This document shows, piece by piece, positions 57,801 to 64,000 of a stretch of 64,000 nt of DNA (positions are counted from its first letter, which is position 1; each line of letters opens with the position of its first letter). The notes under the pieces were generated by a model. The model was not told the origin of the DNA. It saw only the letters and a program-made list of their open reading frames with translations, and searched no databases. The stretch lies in assembly GCF_000802185.1 (NCBI RefSeq), contig NZ_KN676113.1, positions 1,880,819 through 1,944,818 of the forward strand, given 5' to 3'. The position numbers were made by a program, and so were the translations under genes. The DNA is from Belnapia sp. F-4-1. GTDB lineage: Bacteria; Pseudomonadota; Alphaproteobacteria; Acetobacterales; Acetobacteraceae.

Positions 57801-59507
57801 GTGGCGGCCTTCGACCACCGCCACATCTTCCTCGACCCGGAGCCCGACCCGGCCGCCTCCCTCGCCGAGCGCCAGCGCCTCTTCGCCCTACCGCGCTCCT
57901 CCTGGACGGATTACGACACGACGAAGATTTCCGCAGGTGGCGGCGTCTTCCCGCGCAACCTGAAGACCATCCCGCTCTCGCCGCAGGTGCGCGCGCTGCT
58001 TGGCCTCGATGTCGAGCGGATCGAGCCGGCGGCGCTGATGCAGGCCATCCTCCGCGCGCCGGTGGACCTGCTCTATTTCGGCGGCATCGGGACCTATGTG
58101 AAGGCGGGCAGCGAGAGCCAGGCCGAGGCCGGCGACCGCGCCAATGACGCGCTGCGCGTCAACGGCCACGAGGTCCGCGCCCGCGTGGTGGGCGAGGGCG
58201 CCAACCTCGCCGTAACGCAGGCCGGACGCGTCGAGATCGCCCGCGCGGGCGGACGCATCAATACCGACGCGCTCGACAACTCCGCCGGCGTCTCTACCAG
58301 CGACCACGAGGTGAACATCAAGATCCTGCTCGCCGATGCGGAATCCTCCGGCGCGCTGACCCGCACCCAGCGCGACGCGCTGCTCGCCGGGATGACGGAC
58401 GAGGTGGCGGAGCTGGTGCTGCGCGACAATGCGCAGCAGGCCCTCGCCGTCTCGCTCGAGGAGCGCGCCGGGGTGGACGCGCTGCCGGCCCAGGCCGCGC
58501 TGATGCAGCGGCTGGAGGCGGCGGGCGTGCTTGACCGCAGCGTCGCCGGCCTGCCCGATGCCGCCACCATGACGAGCCGCATCGCTGCCGGCGAAGCGCT
58601 CACCCGCCCCGCCATCGCCGCACTGCTGCCGCTCGCCAAGCTGTGGCTCACCGAGGCGATCGAGGAGAGCGACCTGCCGGACGACCCGGTCTTCGCCCCG
58701 TTGCTGCTCGCCTATTTCCCGCATCCCTTGCAGGCGCGCTTCCCGGGGATGATCGCCCGCCACCGGCTGCGGCGGGAACTGGTGGCGACCGCCATCGCCA
58801 ATGAGGTGGCGAACCGCCTCGGCTGCGCCGCCCTCGGCCGGCTGGCGGCGGCGGCCGACCCGGTGACGGTCGCCCGCGCCGCCTGGCTGGCCGGCGAGGT
58901 CTTCGCCCTGCCCGGCGCTGCCGATGCGGCCGATGCCTGCGCCGCCCCGGCCCCCGCCCGGCTCGACCTGCTGCTGGCGCTGCGCCGCTTGCAGGAGGAG
59001 GCCGCGCTCGCCCTGCTCGATGCGCCCCGGCCGCTGGAGCTGGCGCTGGCCGCGCTGCGCCCCGGCGTCGAGGCCCTGGTCGCCGGCGCCGAGCCCGGCC
59101 CCGAGGCCGCCGCCTGGCGCGAGGCCGGGCTGCCGGAGGCCGCCGTGGCGCTGGCCTCCGCCGCCGGGCGGCTGGCCGCCGCGCCGGTCATCCTGCAACT
59201 GGCCGGCGCCACCGGTGCCGCGCCCGAGGAGGCCGCCGCCGCCTGGTCCGCCATCGGCGCCGATTACGGGATCGAGGCGCTGCGCCAAGCGGCCCAGGCC
59301 GCGCCTGCGCCCGGCGCCTTCGGTCCGCGTGCCCGGGCGGCGCTGCTGGCCGATCTCGGCGCCGTCCAGGCGAGGCTTGCCGCCGCGCGCCTCGGCGGCG
59401 CCGCGCCGCGGGCCGAGCCGCCGCTCGCGCTCGCCCGCGAGGCGGCGATGGCCGGCGACCTGGCGGCGATCGGCGTCGCGGTGCGGGTGCTGGCGGCGGT
59501 GGCGTGA
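54879..59507 (+). CDS. NAD-specific glutamate dehydrogenase, large (about 180 kDa) type
   Basis: A 1542-residue enzyme that deaminates glutamate to 2-oxoglutarate with NAD, feeding the TCA cycle. The N-terminal 700 residues are the long regulatory part of this family. The catalytic block lies near residues 770-850: [52 protein letters not shown] is spread over that region and holds the conserved lysines. The dinucleotide-binding domain follows ([11 protein letters not shown] and the [25 protein letters not shown] stretch). Its stop overlaps the mug gene by 4 bp. Size matches the large GDHs of alphaproteobacteria. Confidence 0.96.
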   Translation: [1542 protein letters not shown]

Positions 59508-59986
59508 GTCCCATTCTGCCGGACCTGCTCCGCCCCGGCCTCCGCCTGGTGATCTGCGGCAGCGCGGCGGGCACCGTCTCCGCCGCGCGCGGCGCTTACT
59601 ACGCCGGGCCTGGCAACAAATTCTGGGACATCCTGCACCGCTCCGGCCTGACGCCGCGGCGCTTCCGGCCGGAGGAATACCCCCTGCTGCTCGATCTCGG
59701 CATCGGCCTCACCGATCTCTGCAAGACCGCTTTCGGCCCCGATGCCTCACTGCCGCGCGACGGCTACGACCTGCCCGGCCTCCGCGCCCGCCTCGCTGCC
59801 GCAGCGCCGCGCCTGCTCGCCTTCAACGGCAAGGCGGCGGCCGCCTGCTGGCTCGGCCTCCGCGCCCCGCGCTTCGGCTGGTGGGAGGGGGGGCCGCCGG
59901 TGATGGTGCTGCCCTCCACCTCCGGCCTCGCCTGCCGGAGCTGGCAGGAGGCGCCCTGGCTCGACCTCGCCCGGCGCGCGGCATGA
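59504..59986 (+). CDS. mug: Mismatch-specific DNA glycosylase (Mug/TDG-type)
   Basis: A 160-residue uracil-DNA-glycosylase-superfamily enzyme that removes uracil or thymine from G:U or G:T pairs. LVICGSAAGTVSAARGAYYAGPGNKFWDIL contains motif 1 with the GPGNKFW water-coordinating Asn region, and VLPSTSGLACRSWQ is motif 2. Alphaproteobacterial Mug proteins have this GSAAG variant of the GINPG loop. It starts at GTG, overlapping the NAD-GDH stop by 4 bp, and its end overlaps the MFS gene by 4 bp, so all three share a message. Confidence 0.85.
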   Translation: MSPILPDLLRPGLRLVICGSAAGTVSAARGAYYAGPGNKFWDILHRSGLTPRRFRPEEYPLLLDLGIGLTDLCKTAFGPDASLPRDGYDLPGLRARLAAAAPRLLAFNGKAAAACWLGLRAPRFGWWEGGPPVMVLPSTSGLACRSWQEAPWLDLARRAA

Positions 59987-61239
59987 CGCGGCAGGCCTGG
60001 GCCTGGGCCCTCTACGACTGGGCGAACAGCGCCTTCCCCACCGTCGTCTCCACCTTCGTCATCGCCGCCTACTTTACCAAGGGCATCGCCCCGGACCCGG
60101 CGACCGGCCAGGCGCAATGGGGCTGGATGCAAACCGTGGCGGGCCTCGCCATCGCCCTGCTCTCGCCCGCCCTCGGCGCCGTCGCCGATGCGGGCGGCAG
60201 GCGGCGGCTGATGCTCGGCCTTTGCACCGGGGTGATGGTGGTGGCGACGGCCGGCATCTGGTTCGCCGAGCCGCGGCCGGAGGATGCGCTCTGGGCGCTC
60301 GTCTGCGTCGGCCTCGCCACCGTGGCCTTCGAACTCGGCAACGTCTTCTACAACTCCCTCCTGCCGGAGGTGGCGGCGCCGGCGCAGATCGGCCGCCTCT
60401 CCGGCCTCGCCTGGGGCCTTGGCTATGCCGGCGGCCTTGCCTGCCTCGTCATCGCGCTTTTCGTGCTGGTGCAGCCGAAGCCGCCCCTCCTCGGCCTCGA
60501 TGCGGCCAGCGCCGAGCCGGTGCGGGCGACGGCGCTGCTGACCGCCGCCTGGGTTGCCGCCTTCGCCTGGCCCGTCCTCGCCCTGCTGCCCGGCCACCAT
60601 GGGCCGAAGCCCGGATGGCGGGCGGCAGCCCGCGGCGGCATGGCGGAGATCGCACGCCTGCTGCGCGGCCTGCCGCGCAATCCGGTGATGGCCCGCTTCC
60701 TCGTCGCCCGGCTGTTCTACACCGATGGGCTGAACACCCTCTTCGCCTTCGGTGCCATCTACGCCGCCGGCGTCTTCGGCATGGGCTTCGAGGAGATCCT
60801 GGTCTTCGGCATCGCGCTGAACCTGACGGCCGGGCTCGGCGCCGCCGGCTTCGGCCTCATCGAGGACCGCATGGGCTCGAAGCGCACGGTGATGGTGGCG
60901 CTCGGCGCGCTGGTGCTGCTCTCGGCCGGGCTGCTGGTGGTGGAGGGCAAGCCGGCATTCTGGGCGCTGGCGCTCACCCTCGGCCTCTTCATCGGCCCGG
61001 CCCAGGCAGCCAGCCGGACGCTGATGGCCCGCCTCGCGCCGCCGGAGGAGGTGGCGGCGCATTTCGGCCTCTTCGCCCTCAGCGGGCGCGTCACCGGCTT
61101 CCTCGGCCCCGCGGCGCTCGCGGCCGTCACCGCGGCGACCGGCAGCCAGCGGGCGGGGATGGCGACCGTGGTGGCGTTCCTCGCCCTCGGCGCCGTCATC
61201 CTCGCCGGCGTCAGGCCCTATGCGGCGACAGAGAGATAG
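59983..61239 (+). CDS. MFS transporter, UMF1/Atg22-like
   Basis: A 418-residue membrane protein with about twelve helices. It opens AWALYDWANSAFPTVVSTFVIAAYF, the diagnostic N terminus of the UMF1/Atg22-like MFS family, and has GAVADAGGRRR at the 2-3 loop, ELGNVFYNSLLPEVA and LIEDRMGSKRTVMVALGA. Yeast Atg22 exports amino acids from the vacuole; the bacterial substrate is unknown, but coupling to the glutamate dehydrogenase makes amino acids a reasonable guess. The 3' end overlaps the convergent CBS gene by 22 bp. Confidence 0.88.
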   Translation: MTRQAWAWALYDWANSAFPTVVSTFVIAAYFTKGIAPDPATGQAQWGWMQTVAGLAIALLSPALGAVADAGGRRRLMLGLCTGVMVVATAGIWFAEPRPEDALWALVCVGLATVAFELGNVFYNSLLPEVAAPAQIGRLSGLAWGLGYAGGLACLVIALFVLVQPKPPLLGLDAASAEPVRATALLTAAWVAAFAWPVLALLPGHHGPKPGWRAAARGGMAEIARLLRGLPRNPVMARFLVARLFYTDGLNTLFAFGAIYAAGVFGMGFEEILVFGIALNLTAGLGAAGFGLIEDRMGSKRTVMVALGALVLLSAGLLVVEGKPAFWALALTLGLFIGPAQAASRTLMARLAPPEEVAAHFGLFALSGRVTGFLGPAALAAVTAATGSQRAGMATVVAFLALGAVILAGVRPYAATER

Positions 61240-61916
61240 GCCGGCATCGTCTGCATGTTGTCCACCACCCGGATGACGCCGTGCACGTTCTCCGCCAGCA
61301 CCCGTAGCGCCCGCCGCACCGCCTCGTTGCGGACGAAGCCGTGGAAGGTGACGGTGCCGCCCTCCACCTCGACCATGGTGCCGAAGCTGTCCGCCCAGGG
61401 CTGCTTGCGCATCGCCGCCAGTACCGCCGTGCGGATGCGCCCGTCCGAGAGCCCGTGCGCCGGCTCCGGCGGCGCCACCAGCGCCCGCAGCAGGTCCGCC
61501 CGGCTGACGATGCCACGCAGCCGCCCGTCCTCCACCACCAGCACGCGGCGGATGCCGAGCTCCTCCAGCAGATGCGCCACATGCGCGGCGGTCGTGCCGG
61601 GCGTGACGGTCACCAGGCGCTCCGTCATCACATCCGCGGCGGTCAGCCCATGGGTGCGGGCATAGCGCTCCGCCTCATGGATCGGATTGGCCAAGAGCTG
61701 ACGCAGCCAGCCGGCCGGGCGGTCCTCGGTGCCGGCCAGGCGGCGGATCAGGTCGGCCTCGGTCACGATGCCGCGCAGGGTGCCGGCGCCGTCCAGCACC
61801 GGCACGGCCGAGATGCCCCGCTCGCCCAGCAGCCGGGCGATGGCGGCCACCGGCGTCTCCGGCGGCACGGTGACGACATCGACGCTCATCAGGTCGCGGG
61901 CGGTCAGGGTGGTCAT
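61218..61916 (-). CDS. Tandem CBS-domain protein with C-terminal BON domain
   Basis: A 232-residue protein. Two CBS domains (about 5-60 and 85-150; MSVDVVTVPPETPVAAIARLLGERGISAVPVLD and VTPGTTAAHVAHLLEELGIRRVLVVEDGRLRG) form a Bateman module that usually binds adenine nucleotides. The C-terminal 70 residues are a BON-like domain (VEGGTVTFHGFVRNEAVRRALRVLAENVHGVIRVVDNM). This architecture is widespread in proteobacteria with a proposed energy- or stress-sensing role. ATG 61916 follows AGGAGA. Confidence 0.9.
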   Translation of the reverse strand: MTTLTARDLMSVDVVTVPPETPVAAIARLLGERGISAVPVLDGAGTLRGIVTEADLIRRLAGTEDRPAGWLRQLLANPIHEAERYARTHGLTAADVMTERLVTVTPGTTAAHVAHLLEELGIRRVLVVEDGRLRGIVSRADLLRALVAPPEPAHGLSDGRIRTAVLAAMRKQPWADSFGTMVEVEGGTVTFHGFVRNEAVRRALRVLAENVHGVIRVVDNMQTMPAYLSVAA

Positions 61917-62060
61917 CGGGGTTCTCCTTCGCCGATGCCCATAGCCTGCGCCGCCGAGCGCCGTGCCGCATTGATCCCGCGCAACAAGCCTGGCCTCCGT
62001 CGTCGTCCGCACCCCTGCCTGGCGATGCTGGTTGGCCTGCGGGAGCGGCGATGGCGCCGC

Positions 62061-62097
62061 AATTCGTGTAATTTAGTTAAGTTATTTTTCATCTAAA
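62061..62097 (+). promoter_or_regulatory. AT-rich island upstream of the AsnB-like gene
   Basis: In very GC-rich DNA, 37 bases starting AATTCGTGTAATTTAGTTAA are nearly all A/T. The island ends 83 bp before the next start codon and is the only such stretch in this gap, so it is a probable promoter or UP-type region, or a site for an AT-preferring nucleoid protein. No clean -35/-10 pair was defined. Confidence 0.4.
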
Positions 62098-62180
62098 GCC
62101 TGCGCAGCCCGCCGGATTGGAACGGCGGCAGCCGCGGGCTCCAGGGTTCCCCGGCCGAAAAGCAGGGGGGAACAGGCCGG

Positions 62181-63599
62181 GTGCTGATCTCGGATGCGGG
62201 GCCGCGCGCCCATCGCCGCCAATTCGTCATCTCCAGGCAGCCCTTCCTGCCGGACGAGGATTGGACCTCGACGGCCATCTCCAATGAATTCCACCTGTCC
62301 TACCAGCGGGACCTGCCCGTGCAGGTCCTGGAGCAGGGTGGCCGGGGCTTGATGCTGCTCGGCTCTGCGGTCGCCCTGGCGCTCGAGGCGGGACCGGACG
62401 ACCTGGCAGGGCGCTTCGCCCGGATCGAATGGCCCTATCTTTATCCGGATCCGAGCGCGCTACTGCCCATCCATTACGGCGAGACGTCTGACGGGCCGCT
62501 CGTCACCTCGAGCCCGAGCCTTGCCGCCCAGCTCGGCGGCGGCGGCGTCACCCCCCGCGAGATCGCCTGGGCGGGGCTGAACTGGACCCCGCCTCCTGCC
62601 ACTGCGGTCGCGGGCATCGCCCGGCTGATGCGGGACCAGCGCCTCGCCATCCCCACCGCGACGGCGGAGCGCGTGGACCGCCCGATCCGTCCAGCCGCCT
62701 CGGTCACGGCCGCCCGGGACGGCATGGCCGCGGATCTGACGACGCTCGCCGGCACGCTCAAGGACGGCACCGGCACCACCTACCTGGCCCTGACCGCGGG
62801 GCTCGATTCCCGCACCCTCCTCGCCAGCCTGCTCGCCGCCGGCACGCGCTTCGAATGCGTGACGCAGAGCTTCGACGGCGTGAAGCCGGCGGATATCGAG
62901 ATCGCCGGCCGCATCAGCCGCCACCTCGGCGTCCGGCACCATGTCATCGGCCCCGAGGCCTTCGACGAGGCGCCGCTGCGCCTCTGGCGCGAGCATGGGC
63001 TCGAAAGCTACAGCGACGCCGACGATGCGCATCTGATCCCGCAGAACCAGTACCGCTTCCTCGGCGCCGACGACCTGCTGGTCCGTGGCGGATGCTTCGA
63101 ATTCGGTCGCCGCTTCTACGCCTCGCGCTTCACCGGCCTCGATTTCGGCAATGCGACCGGCATGTCGCTCTGGTCCCGGTTCGAGGCCGTGGCGCCGCAT
63201 CCGCCGACCGTGGCGGCGCTCGATGCCTGGCTGGACTGGCGCCGCCGCCATGACGATGGCCTCGACCTGGTCGACTCCTTCTACCTCGACCAGCGCGCCG
63301 GCGGCTGGCTCTCCGCGGTCGAGCACGGGCTGGACATGCTGCCTGGCCGCTCGCTCCCCGCGGCGAATTGCAGCCGCATCCTGTCGGCCCTGATCACGCC
63401 GCCCGAGGCGGACCGGTCGGATGGCCGGTTGCAGCACGACGTCATCCGCCTGCTAGAGCCGGGGCTGCTGCGCTTTCCCGTCAATCCGGTGAGCCTCGGC
63501 GACCGGGCGGTCCGCCTGCTGCACCGGACCCGCGCCGGCATCAGGCGGCGCATCAAGCGGGTGCTGCCGGAGGCGATGGTCCGGCGGCTGCGGCGGTAA
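62181..63599 (+). CDS. Asparagine-synthetase-like protein lacking a glutaminase domain
   Basis: A 472-residue protein whose C-terminal half matches the AsnB ATP-pyrophosphatase fold. The PP-loop TAGLDSR is at residues 205-211, followed by LAAGTRFECVTQSFDGVKPADIEIAGRIS and a LGVRHHVIGPEAF strand. The N terminus is not a glutaminase: there is no Cys at position 2 and the first 180 residues are unlike the Ntn domain. Such asparagine-synthase-related proteins often lie in polysaccharide or lasso-peptide loci, but neither is nearby. Translation starts at GTG. Activity cannot be stated. It stands alone, with an AT-rich leader. Confidence 0.75.
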   Translation: MLISDAGPRAHRRQFVISRQPFLPDEDWTSTAISNEFHLSYQRDLPVQVLEQGGRGLMLLGSAVALALEAGPDDLAGRFARIEWPYLYPDPSALLPIHYGETSDGPLVTSSPSLAAQLGGGGVTPREIAWAGLNWTPPPATAVAGIARLMRDQRLAIPTATAERVDRPIRPAASVTAARDGMAADLTTLAGTLKDGTGTTYLALTAGLDSRTLLASLLAAGTRFECVTQSFDGVKPADIEIAGRISRHLGVRHHVIGPEAFDEAPLRLWREHGLESYSDADDAHLIPQNQYRFLGADDLLVRGGCFEFGRRFYASRFTGLDFGNATGMSLWSRFEAVAPHPPTVAALDAWLDWRRRHDDGLDLVDSFYLDQRAGGWLSAVEHGLDMLPGRSLPAANCSRILSALITPPEADRSDGRLQHDVIRLLEPGLLRFPVNPVSLGDRAVRLLHRTRAGIRRRIKRVLPEAMVRRLRR

Positions 63600-63611
63600 T
63601 CCGCAACGCCG

Positions 63612-63645
63612 CACCGGTGCCGGGGCAGCCAGCCTGCCACCGGTG
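63612..63645 (+). terminator. Hairpin after the AsnB-like gene
   Basis: CACCGGTG at 63612-63619 pairs with CACCGGTG at 63638-63645, and GCAG pairs with CTGC inside with a 5-nt bulge and a 5-nt loop. It lies 12 bp after the stop and 70 bp before the next gene. No T-run. Terminator by position. Confidence 0.4.
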
Positions 63646-63714
63646 GGGGCTTCCCCGGAACGGCGCCCGGCCTTATTGATCCTGCAATCAATCATCCATT
63701 CCGGGAGCAACGTC

Positions 63715-64000
63715 ATGACCCTGCTCACCCGCCGCGCCGCTTTCGGCGCCGCCGCCCTGCTCGCCGCCCCGCACCTGGCCCGCGCCGCCGACACCCAGCT
63801 CGCCATCGCCACCGGCACCACGGGCGGCGTCTACTACCCGCTCGGCGGCGGGCTGGCGAACATCCTCTCCCGCACCATCCCGGGGATGAGCGCGACCGTC
63901 GAGGTCACCGGCGGCTCCGTCGCCAACAACCAGCTGCTTGGCGCCGGCCGCGTCGGCCTCATCTTCTCCCAGGTCGATGCCAGCGTGGATGCGGTGAACG
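63715..64000 (+). CDS. TAXI-family TRAP transporter receptor, N-terminal part (3' end outside window)
   Basis: The first 95 residues of a periplasmic receptor of the TAXI type. The signal peptide MTLLTRRAAFGAAALLAAPHLARA (RR motif) is followed by LAIATGTTGGVYYPLGGGLANILSRTIPG and SVANNQLLGAGRVGLIFSQVD, which are the TAXI ligand-pocket signatures. These receptors serve 4TM/12TM fused TRAP transporters; the membrane part, if present, lies to the right of the window. The gene is truncated by the window edge. Confidence 0.88.
   Translation, partial: MTLLTRRAAFGAAALLAAPHLARAADTQLAIATGTTGGVYYPLGGGLANILSRTIPGMSATVEVTGGSVANNQLLGAGRVGLIFSQVDASVDAVN

Overview
This 64-kb window is chromosomal DNA of a very GC-rich alphaproteobacterium. 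Almost every third codon position is G or C and GTG/TTG starts are common. An mdh-sucC-sucD-sucA-sucB operon, a 1542-residue NAD-glutamate dehydrogenase, many Bug/TctC-type receptors and a bactofilin together suggest a Roseomonas-like member of the Acetobacteraceae (Rhodospirillales). That placement is inference. I saw no tRNA, rRNA, CRISPR array, insertion sequence or prophage. The window is cut inside a gene at both ends.

Region by region: 1-7.7 kb is a catabolic block. It holds a luciferase-like monooxygenase (5' end missing), a LigI-like amidohydrolase, a PdxA/TphB-like dehydrogenase, a TetR regulator, a three-subunit molybdenum aldehyde oxidoreductase (2Fe-2S, FAD and Moco subunits with overlapping genes) and a TauE-type permease. 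7.7-16.2 kb is a mixed accessory stretch: a His-rich exported peptide, a UDP-glucuronate 4-epimerase, an AGE-family sugar isomerase, a decayed HlyD adaptor pseudogene, an orphan Bug receptor, an exported mini-catalase, an MFS transporter and an RraA-like protein. 16.8-26.1 kb is core metabolism: zapE, then mdh-sucCDAB ending in a terminator-like hairpin, with an extra palindromic element between sucA and sucB. 26.1-33.7 kb carries a small charged protein, a lipoprotein, an SDR, feoAB, and the dTDP-L-rhamnose genes in the order rfbC-rfbB-rfbD-rfbA.

33.7-45.5 kb contains a frameshifted RMND1/DUF155-type membrane protein, a PcaC-like protein, EcsC, a DMSO-reductase-family enzyme, and a minus-strand run (EI24, bactofilin, lipoprotein, AEC carrier, Bug receptor, methyltransferase). 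It ends with a PfkB kinase and a Met/Gly/Gln-repeat exported protein closed by a strong intrinsic terminator. 45.6-64 kb holds typA, a Yip1-type membrane protein with a Baeyer-Villiger-type monooxygenase, a VOC protein divergent from a nitronate monooxygenase-amidase pair, and a JmjC hydroxylase overlapping an OmpA-like protein. It continues with the NAD-GDH/Mug/MFS overlapping operon, a CBS-BON protein, an asparagine-synthetase-like protein lacking a glutaminase domain, and the start of a TAXI receptor.

Most of the window is recognisable metabolism. The points most worth a second look are the frameshifted DUF155 gene, the HlyD remnant, the palindromic element between sucA and sucB, two operator-like palindromes (3037 and 16373), the LigI/TphB-like cassette at the left edge and the glutaminase-less AsnB-like gene. 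I found no convincing new defence, secretion or mobile system.
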